Source of the DNA: Daphnia pulex
Lineage: Eukaryota; Arthropoda; Branchiopoda; Diplostraca; Daphniidae
Length of the DNA stretch: 64,000 bases
NCBI RefSeq assembly: GCF_021134715.1
Contig: NC_060023.1
Coordinates: forward strand, 8,804,001 to 8,868,000
Direction of reading: 5' to 3'
The stretch's first letter is position 1; each line of letters starts with the position of its first letter. Below are positions 33,241 through 41,914 of this stretch, in pieces. A program made the translations under genes and the position numbers. A model generated the notes under the pieces. That model did no database searches and was not told the origin of the DNA. It saw only the letters and a program-made list of their open reading frames with translations.

Positions 33241-33463
33241 CTATATAGAATACGAAAAAAAACTTTAGTTAAACGGTTGTATCTAGACGCTAAATATAAT
33301 TGAAAACTCTGAGCTAGAAAACAAATTCAAGATTTTCAGTCTTGTTTCGAAATCAGGTACTCGAATATCTTTACTAGCAGTCATTTGTATTTCATTGTAG
33401 TGAATTTATTTGAGAGTTAGCGACAAACAAAGACTGGGATAGTTATTGACAAACTCCTCCCAT

Positions 33464-34318
33464 TCATACGATGGAAAAATGATTGCAAAGTTTACAACGA
33501 ATATGGTACCGTATATCTTTTGCTTTCTCCATCAAATGACGGACCGCCCAGTCCAACCAATTAACTGCATTACTCACCAGTATTTGAATGAGCAGAAAGC
33601 GGGTGCACTCCTCCTTCAGTCCTGTGACGTCATATTTTTCGGCAGCAGTAAAAAGCGAACAAGCAGTATCTTGAGTCAATGGGACTCTAGTCCGACCGGA
33701 GTAGATAAAGTGGAGTAGCTCTTTGAAAATATCCAGCTGAGTGTCATTGATCAACACTGGGTCCGTTTTGGTTGGTTGGTTGTTGAACATTGCTGCGAAT
33801 ACGGGACTTCTGGCGGCCAAAATGGAAATGTGGCCTCCGATTTTCTGGCCATCTTGAAACAGAAATTGAATGTCGCAGTTGGATTGATTTGCGTAAATGT
33901 CCGTCAATTGTTTGAGCAACACGTTAATTTCACGGAAAGCATTAAACTTGATGTAAATCTTAATGCTAACCCAACTATTGATGGGGGCAGCGATTTTTAT
34001 TTGCCAACGATCATGAGGGATTTTTTTAAACCAAAGTTTCTTTCCTTCTTCGTAATGAATCCAAACAGCGCACGGTTCACGGTAATAATCGGGAATCGAA
34101 TTTTTACTAGCACTCTGCGTCAAACCAATCTTTAAATAATATTTTTCATCTCCTGATTTAACTTCTCTGTAAGTGTAGGAGACACCAAAGTTAGAAATGT
34201 GCGTGGGGAAATGATTCAACTGAAAATTCTCATTGTCTTTTTCCTTGGCTTTATCAAGTTTCCTAACCAACGTAACACAATGAAGACCACTCTCCGTCAC
34301 TTCAGTTGAGATCAGCAT
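33464..34318 (-). CDS. MATH-like/BTB protein MB9 with frame-shifted C-terminus
   Basis: Single-exon, 284 residues from the ATG at 34318 (MLISTEVTESGLHCVTLV aligns with MB7); an in-frame ATG at 34363 would add 15 residues. It has PDYYREPCAVWI, IYIKFNAFREINVLLKQL, then a BTB almost identical to MB7/MB8 through PTKTDPVLINDTQLDIFKELLHFIYSGRT. After VSNAVNWLDWAVRHLMEKAKDI the sequence leaves the family pattern and stops at 33464. In another frame FPSYEWEEFVNNYPSLCLSLTL follows, ending at a stop near 33406, which is the expected tail. A small indel near 33505-33525 has therefore replaced the last 40 residues. BTB and first domain are whole, so partial function is possible. Confidence 0.8.
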   Translation of the reverse strand: MLISTEVTESGLHCVTLVRKLDKAKEKDNENFQLNHFPTHISNFGVSYTYREVKSGDEKYYLKIGLTQSASKNSIPDYYREPCAVWIHYEEGKKLWFKKIPHDRWQIKIAAPINSWVSIKIYIKFNAFREINVLLKQLTDIYANQSNCDIQFLFQDGQKIGGHISILAARSPVFAAMFNNQPTKTDPVLINDTQLDIFKELLHFIYSGRTRVPLTQDTACSLFTAAEKYDVTGLKEECTRFLLIQILVSNAVNWLDWAVRHLMEKAKDIRYHIRCKLCNHFSIV

Positions 34319-34564
34319 TGACTTTCTTGGTTGAAAGCCAATAATTCTAGAAAAATTTGCCATCGCTAAAATTAATTAATTTTGACCGTACGTAGCAAAA
34401 GCAACTACTTTCACCAAACACGACGATTGGACAACTGAGGTCTAGTTCTGGAAGAGAGCAATTATAAGAGTCCAAAACCTATAGGGACTTATGGATTCTT
34501 TGGAATTTTGGTACAGCCAGAGGGGACGATGGGAGACTAATAGGTTGAGATATAACCTTATTAT

Positions 34565-34592
34565 CTATCTACCCGAGAAGTCGTCTTTGACG
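34565..34592 (-). promoter_or_regulatory. Conserved upstream element, MB9 copy
   Basis: A diverged copy (plus strand CTACCCGAGAAGTCGTCTTTGA) at 247 bp above the MB9 start. It keeps the core and spacing although the surrounding leader is largely different from MB7/MB8, which argues for constraint. Confidence 0.4.
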
Positions 34593-34913
34593 AATAAACC
34601 TGCAAATTGTTTGTATAAAAAATGAAGTAAAAGGAAAGTAAGAATATTAGTTAAAGTATGAGTGTAGGAAGTAGCAAGAATAATGTGAAAAAGTAATAAT
34701 GAAATGGAGTAGACCTAGGCACATAGCAAAAGACTGCATTTTTAGTCTTTTACCATGCAGATTTGAGATTTGGTTAATAATTTTGTGGTAATTCATGAAA
34801 ATGAAAACATTATTATTAGAAGATTAAGACAATTTTGTATTTCAAATTCTCATCGAATGATAAATTTAACACTTTTGAACTGACATGCCCTGTCTATAAG
34901 CTACGTGTCTCAA

Positions 34914-35390
34914 TTAAGGCCAGACCATGCCCAGAATGTTGATGTTCAGTTGGTTATTCAGGTAATTAAAGAACCATGTTCGGAAGTTGGTATCGTGATG
35001 CAATCTTTCGTGGGTTAACGGTGGCATCAGTAGCACAATGATCCTATTGGGAGTTCGAACAACCCACGTTTGATGCTCCCCTCCGTCCAGGAAAGTTATG
35101 TTGATTACCTCTGGCGTTGGCTGTTGGTCGGCAGGAACGAGAGGAGGATCGGGGGTGTAGATCTGCTCGCAAGTCGGTCGAATCTGGATGTCGTGACGAA
35201 AGTTCTGGAACGGTTGCTTACAAGTTGGACATTCCAGCTTTACCTGGCACCAGTCAATCAAGCATCGGAAACAAAAGACATGGCCGCAGTCCGGGGTCGC
35301 TTTGTTGACATGCGAACTCAGACAAATAGCACAAATACCGTCATCGTACTTCCGAACGTCGCTGGGACTGGTTTCTTCTTTAGTAGACAT
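34914..35390 (-). CDS. Small RING-finger protein, probable E3 ligase
   Basis: Single-exon, 158 residues, ATG at 35390. A C3HC4 RING spans 20-57: C20, C23, C35, H37, C40, C43, C54, C57, with the Pro after C54 and the DCGHVFCFRCLIDW core. The spacing and PTCKQPF ending resemble the Topors/ICP0-like RING group. The C-terminal half (VINITFLDGGEHQTWVVRTPNRIIVLL, then a Trp-rich end) is not recognised but may match a Topors-type follow-on domain. It is expected to bind an E2 and ubiquitylate targets. It lies within the BTB array on the same strand and is likewise intronless, so co-recruitment to ubiquitin signalling is a tempting but unproven link. Confidence 0.85.
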   Translation of the reverse strand: MSTKEETSPSDVRKYDDGICAICLSSHVNKATPDCGHVFCFRCLIDWCQVKLECPTCKQPFQNFRHDIQIRPTCEQIYTPDPPLVPADQQPTPEVINITFLDGGEHQTWVVRTPNRIIVLLMPPLTHERLHHDTNFRTWFFNYLNNQLNINILGMVWP

Positions 35391-36105
35391 TGCTTTATTT
35401 GATTTATCGTTTGTGGAATTTCAGGAATCCGTGTAAACTAATCTGTGAAACTTCATGACTAACCGAGATCTTATGTAGACAAGGACGATCCTGGAGCCTC
35501 CTGCAAGTGGTTTCCCAGGATATTTTTGTCGATTAACGTTGGAGTTTTTACTCATTTTCTGGTTAGTTTAACTGAATCAGCTTTAACTCATTAAAACCGA
35601 CAATATTCAATTTATTTTACGTAGTTTACGATTAACGTAGTAATTTTAAATTCGGAAAACCGCCATCGTTAGGACTGCATGTCTGGATAATTTAGTTACT
35701 GGGTATTTCGTCTGATCAGTAGAGGGAGCTATTTTGAAATATTATTGTCTTCATCCGATTACGTGTGCGTTAATTTTGTGTATATCAGACCTTATTCTGC
35801 GCTTCTAAATAACAATGCAATGCGTGATAAAATGCAAACAATTTTCGGCTGAAATTTAATTCACTTAAAAAAAAGATCAAAGACATAACTAAGTCTAAGT
35901 GTAGTCATCGTTCATGAGAAGTCTCAACAAATATTTCTCTTTAAAATTAAGTTTACTTTAGAGGACGTACGGATTGAAATCACATTGATCAGTGCATTGA
36001 AATCAACGTAATTGTCCTCACTCGGATTCTTGTATAAAATATAGCAATGAAGGTTAAAAAAAAAGTATCGTTCCCTAGCTTTTCTATTAACTTTAATTGA
36101 ATTCA

Positions 36106-37062
36106 TTACATCAAATTTCGAGTCACGAGTAAACAAAGATGCGGATAGTTCAGAATGAACGCTTCCCAGTCGTCCGTTTGACAAATGGTTTTGAAGTGCT
36201 TAGCCACGTAAGTCAGAATTTCTTTTTTAACTTTCTCCACCGAATGCAGGTCGGCCCAAACCAACAAATCAAATGCTTTTCCTCTTTTCAAATCAAAGAG
36301 CAGAGCGCGGGTGCACTCCTCCTTCAGTCCCGGGACGTCGTATTTATCGGCGGCCACGCACAGCGATCGAGCAGTTGCTTCCGTCAGAACAGTTTTCATC
36401 CGGCCGGAGTAGATGTAGTGAAGCAGCTCTTGGAAAATCTCAAACTCAATGTCTTCGATGACAACTTCGCCCGTCTGCTTTTCTTTCATGTCGTGATTGA
36501 ACATTGCGGCGAACACGGGACTTCTGGCGGCCAAGACGGAAACGTGCCCACCGATTTTCCGGTCGTCTTGAAAACAAAATTGGATATCACAGTTGGACTG
36601 ATTCACGTAAATGTCGGTGAGATGTTGCAGCAACACGCTTATTTCACTGAAAGTGTTAAACTGGATGAAAATGCTGGCCCAAATTGAATCGGTGTAAACT
36701 TTGATGTTGGTTTTAATTTCCCACCCGTCAGACTGTCTTTTGAACATTTGTTTCTGATCGTTTGTATCTGTTATCCAAACAGCGCACGGTTCACGATAGT
36801 AATCCGGAAGAGTCTCTCTATCTTCGCTGGAAGTTGACGACTCATTGTTGGTGCTGCTCTCCAACTGCTTTAAACGGAACTCGGCGTTGAAGATGTGTTC
36901 CACCGGATTGATTTCATTGTAAGTGCACGAGATATCAAAGTGTGCGAAGAAACGAGCGAACGGGATGGTCTTATTGATTTGTCCACTGGTTTTGTTTTCA
37001 CAGTTGATGCGCCAAGTGACGCGGTGAATACTGCCATGCGTTTCTTCAATTGTGAGACCCAT
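36106..37062 (-). CDS. MATH-like/BTB protein MB10
   Basis: Single-exon, 318 residues, ATG at 37062. The first domain begins MGLTIEETHGSIHRVTWRI and has PDYYREPCAVWIT and IFIQFNTFSEISVLLQHLTDIYVNQSNCDIQFCFQD. The BTB has IGGHVSVLAARSPVFAAMF, then HDMKEKQTGEVVIEDIEFEIFQELLHYIYSGR, i.e. the common KTG-type loop rather than the PTKTDP form of MB7-MB9. The tail has LLVWADLHSVEKVKKEIL and LNYPHLCLLVTRNLM. It is the last intact member before the right arm and shares an upstream element with MB7-MB9. Confidence 0.9.
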   Translation of the reverse strand: MGLTIEETHGSIHRVTWRINCENKTSGQINKTIPFARFFAHFDISCTYNEINPVEHIFNAEFRLKQLESSTNNESSTSSEDRETLPDYYREPCAVWITDTNDQKQMFKRQSDGWEIKTNIKVYTDSIWASIFIQFNTFSEISVLLQHLTDIYVNQSNCDIQFCFQDDRKIGGHVSVLAARSPVFAAMFNHDMKEKQTGEVVIEDIEFEIFQELLHYIYSGRMKTVLTEATARSLCVAADKYDVPGLKEECTRALLFDLKRGKAFDLLVWADLHSVEKVKKEILTYVAKHFKTICQTDDWEAFILNYPHLCLLVTRNLM

Positions 37063-37256
37063 GGTTTACTCTTGTATCTTTTGTGATGAATCCGTTTTCA
37101 TGGAGATCAACGTCAGGAAACGGTCGAAATACTAAGCAAAACTAAGACTTCTTCTGTCAAGCGCTTGGATCCAAAAACTGAGGACCTCTTGGCAAAGATG
37201 AGAGCAAGACAAGAAGGTATAGAATTCTTCGTAAATCTTTGGTACGTCTATCCAAG

Positions 37257-37284
37257 GCCTACCCAGAAGTTGACCTTCACGATT
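37257..37284 (-). promoter_or_regulatory. Conserved upstream element, MB10 copy
   Basis: Plus-strand GGCCTACCCAGAAGTTGACC followed by TTCACGAT, 195 bp above the MB10 ATG. It matches the MB7 copy at about 23 of 28 positions although MB10 is a distant paralogue. The gene strand contains AAGGTCA, a monomeric nuclear-receptor half site. Confidence 0.5.
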
Positions 37285-37432
37285 CAATGGAATATACTTT
37301 TTGACTCGAGCGCAGTTGCGAATCCATGCGCCAAGTGAAAATATAAAAATCTGAGTATTTAATAACTAATTTTTTTTCTTTTTTCTTCTTTACTTTTTTT
37401 GTTCAGAAATGTTTAATTGGCTGATCGAAACA

Positions 37433-37517
37433 GCCTTCTTAGCTCAGTGGTAGAGCGCTGGTCTCGTAAATGTGTGAAGAAAACCAGAGGTCGAGAGTTC
37501 AACCCTCTCAGGAGGCA
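37433..37517 (+). tRNA. tRNA-Thr (anticodon CGT) with a 13-nt intron
   Basis: Full cloverleaf. The acceptor stem 37433-37439 pairs with 37510-37516 (six Watson-Crick pairs and one T-G), with discriminator A at 37517. D stem GCTC/GAGC with loop AGTGGTA. Anticodon stem CTGGT (37458-37462) pairs with ACCAG (37483-37487). Loop CTCGTAA gives anticodon CGT at 37465-37467. A 13-nt insert, 37469-37481, lies after the base 3' of the anticodon, the canonical tRNA intron place. T stem GAGAG/CTCTC with loop TTCAACC; the loop keeps TTC. All helices pair, so it is probably functional. It sits between MB10 and a dead BTB fragment. Confidence 0.93.
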
Positions 37518-37683
37518 GTACATAGTACTGTACACTGTATTCAGTAGCAATGATTTTTAGAAAACTTTTGTTTGGATTATACCCATTAAAATCAATATCG
37601 GACATAGTATTGTAAATTAACTTATCTGTGATCACGACAGCTTGTACACACATCTTATAGAAAACACTAAGAATAGAAAAAGT

Positions 37684-37946
37684 TTAACTCCAAATGCGTC
37701 AGCGTAGCCGCCATACAAATATCTGGATAATTTGTTGCTTCCTATTCATCTCGTGAATGTAACCTTTCCAAGGTAAGATTTCGTTTTATTTGAATGAAAC
37801 TTCAAAGTAAGAAAGGTTAGATAACGACTGAGCTGAAAGGTTTCATTCTTTTTCCCGTACGTTCCAGTGATCACAGAAGTCCAATTGGCGGACGTCACGT
37901 CATTATTCTTTTCTTCAACTTCGAATTCAATTTGTCTTTTCATCAT
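37684..37946 (-). pseudogene. BTB-gene relic with the middle deleted
   Basis: From the ATG at 37946 the frame gives ANWTSVITGTYGKKNETFQLSRYL, a family-type start that breaks off after LTFLTLKFHS. At about 37690-37745 the sequence jumps to EATNYPDICMAATLTHLEL, the family C-terminus. The whole BTB and most of the first domain are lost, so it is dead. It marks the right end of the array. Confidence 0.75.
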
Positions 37947-38396
37947 GTCAACATGATTATATGCGCGATCTTGTGGGTATTCCGACTCGCGTTCAACTGT
38001 ACATTTGAAAAAAGAGACAAATCCAACAAAGGGAACTCTAAGGCTAATGACGCTCGACGTATATACAAAGCGCTGACTAGTCGTATTTTACTTGATTGTA
38101 TGTATTTACAGTGACCATAGATTTTATCTTGAACAAGAGTTAAAAGAGGATTAAAAATCAAAGATTTTATCAAGCTTAATTATTTGCCACTTTTGATAAT
38201 CATTTTTTAAAAATGAAATGCATCTTACCTGATTTCATTAAGATTTGAACACATAGTGTGTATAGCAGGAAATGGGTTTGTCGCCCAATCACGTCAATAA
38301 GAACAAAGCAACACGTAACCACAATTACATTTTTTCCTCCTTACTCGTTCTGATTTATTATCAGCTTCAATTTTTAACCGCACATAATCGCAATGT

Positions 38397-39729
38397 GTTA
38401 GTTGAAAATCAACTCTTGTAGCACTAAGCTGCTCCTACGACGAACTCTGTCGGAAAGTGCATGACACTAATTTCCTTGAGGCCCTTGAGTGGGTGTGGCG
38501 AATATGTGTAAGGGTTCGTTTTTTGCAATTATGCAAATTTAATTCTAGAAAACTTAAATTTTTTTAAATTGAACAAATTGCGTAATATAATAAGGCAAAC
38601 GATCGAGGAAAATCTGATGCAATAACACTTATATTATTTTTGCAGGATAAAATCAAACATGCGAAACGGCAGTTGCAATCGGCTCAACACTCGACCGAGT
38701 TGATATAAGGGGGTCATGGTTCACGGAAAAAGTAACCGAGTATTCTGAGCTTATCTGAACAATCTTCCGTATTCAGAAACTAGCCAAAAAGTCAAAATGC
38801 CCTGCAACTCCTCGTTTCCAGCTCTAAAGCCTCTCCCGGGATCGAAGAAATCATTTCCAGACGTTTGCAGCCGTGTTAACAGTGGTAGGGTGAATATATC
38901 AAAACCGGATCAGACCCCGATGACTTTAAAAGCTTCTCGACAGGTCCGCATTCATAACTCTTCCGGATCTGAGCTGCTTTTCGATCACGGTGCACCTCTT
39001 GCGAGTAAACGCTTCAAGCCCAAACCGGGTACTCATCACGATTCGTCTTCTGTTTCCGCTTGCCTCAACCAACAGACTTGCAAGCCTTCGAAAACAACAA
39101 ACGTGAGGTCGAAAATTCCAGTGAGGAAACCGATTGTCAACTGCGTTGAGAGTTCTAAGCCCAAATGGAACAGCGCTACTCTTTTCGAACCGAAGAAAGT
39201 GACTGTCGGCATTTCTCCTTTGCCCGGTAGGAAGAAAACTTTGAACGATTTCATGAGCAAACAATTCCGGGCCACTCCTGCTCCGCCCACCACTCACAAA
39301 CCTTCGATGCCAGTGGCGCCCAACAAACGCCAGTCAGTCAGGAATGTAAACAACATTATACATTTGGATCCGGCTGAAGAGGCTGAGTTGGAGGAGTTTG
39401 AGTTGACTGAAAGGGCAATCCTTCAACAAGTGGATGCCCAGAAAGAGATGACCCCCTCTCGTTCCCTGAAGAAAATTGGACCCGGAAAAGAAGATGTTGT
39501 CTGCAAGGAAAGATCTCTGGTGAAAAGTTTGGAAGATATCATTTTGAGGGAAGTTTCCAGGAGAAAGACGGCACTTTAAAGGTGCGAAAATGTGGATCAA
39601 TCAAAATTTCTTTGTCTGATGTTGCTTGAAATGTAAGTGACTTATTTCTGTCGTCGATTCATTACACGAGATTTCAAATAATTCAATTGTGTTAAATTGT
39701 GATCATTTTTAAATTCTGTTGGAAAAGAG
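38397..39729. repeat. Right arm of the 1.3-kb inverted duplication
   Basis: Reverse-complement partner of 21966-23286. The inner edge begins at GTTAGTTGAAAATCAAC and the outer edge ends at CTGTTGGAAAAGAG. Coding similarity is highest; the segment between 38500 and 38640 has several small indels. No terminal repeats or target-site duplications of a transposon were seen at the arm ends. Confidence 0.92.
38797..39579 (+). CDS. Unrecognised basic protein, right-arm copy
   Basis: Single-exon, 260 residues, ATG at 38797; paralogue of 22116-22889. It has NSGRVNISKPDQ where the left copy has NSGMTKPDL, plus scattered substitutions (SSSVS for SSAVS, RNVNN for RNINN, SLVKSLED for SLVGRLED). Charged, proline-rich, probably nuclear; function unknown. 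Each copy points outward from the array. The presence of two open copies with conservative differences argues that both encode protein. No splice sites interrupt either copy. Confidence 0.75.
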   Translation: MPCNSSFPALKPLPGSKKSFPDVCSRVNSGRVNISKPDQTPMTLKASRQVRIHNSSGSELLFDHGAPLASKRFKPKPGTHHDSSSVSACLNQQTCKPSKTTNVRSKIPVRKPIVNCVESSKPKWNSATLFEPKKVTVGISPLPGRKKTLNDFMSKQFRATPAPPTTHKPSMPVAPNKRQSVRNVNNIIHLDPAEEAELEEFELTERAILQQVDAQKEMTPSRSLKKIGPGKEDVVCKERSLVKSLEDIILREVSRRKTAL

Positions 39730-40028
39730 CAGTGGGTTTAGATACCTAGCAAAAAACTAGGATCTTTCATTTTTGAATTTGTTTGGGTAAACGCAAATTA
39801 CTGGAGAGCCATCTGCTGATGGATAATCCAACTCGCTAGGTTGCTCTGTCAAGAAGCAGGCAGTCGGTCGGAAAAACAATCGAGTCAAGAGCCTGAAGGC
39901 GTCACGTTTAGGCATTCTGTCATGAAAGTTTAAGACTTTCTCCAATAAACTTTGGGTTTTTTATTTCTTCGTTTTAGTTGTATCATAATTAACGTCCTGA
40001 GCCATGATTTTCTGAGTTTAATTAAGCC
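39730..40028. other. Spacer between the right arm and SPRING1
   Basis: Non-coding; presumed promoter and leader of SPRING1. A 62-codon minus-strand open frame (39757-39945) has no domain and is not accepted. Confidence 0.4.
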
Positions 40029-40911
40029 ATGTTGACGGCTGTTGTTTTGCGATTCTTACGTTCCAAACTCTTCCTGACAGCCATCTTTTTTGCCTCTTTC
40101 ACTTATTTCGTGGTTAATTTCTACAGCGACGTAAATTCAAATTTCAATTATTTAAAATCCGTGAACATGCTTTAATTTGTGTGTGCATTTCTTTTTATTT
40201 AGAATTCTAATGTGTTACTATCTAATGAAGAAGTTGACATTCATGATGTTGGATCTGGGAGGCGTCCTTTAGGACACATTTTTCAGTGGCAAGGCTCCGA
40301 AGATAATAATGAAACCAGCTCCAAACCTTCATCATGTAGAAACTCTGTTCAAGGAAAAGCTTTGATTGCTGATGATAAAGGTATTTTGTGTTACATTTTT
40401 GGAAGTGTATCTAACCTTTAAGCTATTTTTTCTGATACATTCTTTCAACATTCTAGGGTATGTATGTAGCCGACAAAATGTAATGCCAAATGGTTGCTGT
40501 AAGGCGGAAACTGATGGAACAAAACACTATTCTTGTGAAACCTGTCACAACAATGGCTGTTGTTCCATTTATGAATATTGCATCTCATGTTGCCTTCAGC
40601 CAGATAAGGTATAATATTTCTGCAAGTCAATTGTATTAACAAGTAGCTAAGTGTATTAATTGTGGGTTGAACAGAAAGAAGTTCTGCAAGATGTTCTAGG
40701 CAAAGCGGCCGGCACCTTAAATCTTCTCTTGACTTCAGTGACTGATCACTTTGAGCTATGCCTCACCAAATGTCGCACCTCATCTCAAAGCGTGCAGCAC
40801 GAAAATTCCTATCGTAACCCTCGAGCTAAACATTGTTACGGTGAAGCACCTCCCCCGTTGGAAACGGAAGGAACTGTGGATAAAAACAACAATGAACACT
40901 TCCTTCATTGA
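40029..40911 (+). CDS. SPRING1: SREBF pathway regulator in Golgi (SPRING1, C12orf49 family)
   Basis: Golgi membrane glycoprotein that, in mammals, supports SREBP processing by helping S1P maturation. Four exons, 40029-40130, 40203-40380, 40457-40608 and 40675-40911, join to 222 residues (human about 205). An N-terminal signal anchor lies at about 12-31 ([18 protein letters not shown]). The luminal part has [19 protein letters not shown], then the cysteine-rich core with NGCC twice and [10 protein letters not shown], and [20 protein letters not shown] near the end, nearly invariant in the family. Identification is by these motifs. It is the first conserved gene to the right of the island. Confidence 0.95.
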
Positions 40912-41914
40912 ACTACGATCTTATAATATCGAAGGAAAGTGCAAGATTGCACTTTTTACAAAATATTGCCGATTCTCAAGTGACCAACGCGAATGCTATT
41001 ATTTGTATTTTTACCAAAAAAAAAAGTGTACAGTTTGTTTCTAGTCTAATCTAAAATTGGACTAATTAGTTCATTGGTGGTGAAGTGTATGGTATCACAA
41101 GATTGATAAACAAGCCTACATTGCTATGTTTAACATATTCATTGTTTTAGTATGAATATATTGTGGTGATCTTATGCTCTAACATCCCAACAAAAGATTC
41201 TATTACGACGCGTGCACCTAATGTTTTTGTTCTCAGTTTTTCGGAACCAGTGAGATTTTAGCTTTCGTTTGTTTGATTTAAAAAAAAATGCTGTTATTAT
41301 GACATGATATATATTCTTGCAATTATACTGGGCACATGAAACTGTTTTACTTTCGTGATAGATTATTTTTCGAGTTTATAAGCTGCACCTGTCACATTAT
41401 GCAACAAACAACGAAACTTAAAACGTTCTTCAAATTAGATTAGTCCTTCCTGTATATACCGACTCAGACTTGGAACAGTAGCGTGTGTGTATGAATCCAT
41501 ACGGGATAACAGGTCGTGTTGTTACTTGAAAGAATTGAGGTTCCCATCCCCCAATATGGCGGTCGTTATCTGACGTCAAGTGAATTGTTCCATGAGCCTT
41601 AATACCTTTTTCGTCATTCCTCTACTGATTTGCGACCGTCTTTACATTCCAAAAAATATATGTGTGTGATTTCATTACGTGAGTATACCGATTTGGGTCA
41701 TTTCTTCATCGTATTTTCCATTGTTTGTATCTAATATGTGGGGCAGTTGGAATTGTGTTGTTGTTTGTTTTTGAAAATTCCAGTAGACATATTTTTGCAT
41801 AATTGAATGTGTTGCGTAAGAAATTTAAGACTTGTTGTCTTGATTTCCAATCTATTCAATGGTTTCTGTTATTAGCAGGTGCTCTTGGCTTGTGGCTTGC
41901 TACCATTTATTGTC
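40912..41914. other. SPRING1 3' flank and BTB-ZF leader
   Basis: Non-coding. A probable untranslated exon of the next gene ends at a GTGAGT donor at 41678/41679. Its intron runs to the acceptor TTAGCAG ending at 41878, just before the translated exon. An AAAAAAAAAATG run occurs near 41280. No other gene was recognised. Confidence 0.5.

Noticed and set aside
21966..39729. Arms considered as terminal inverted repeats of one large transposon
   Set aside because: The arms carry a complete cellular-looking gene, no transposase is found between them, and no target-site duplication was seen at the outer ends. A segmental inverted duplication fits better.
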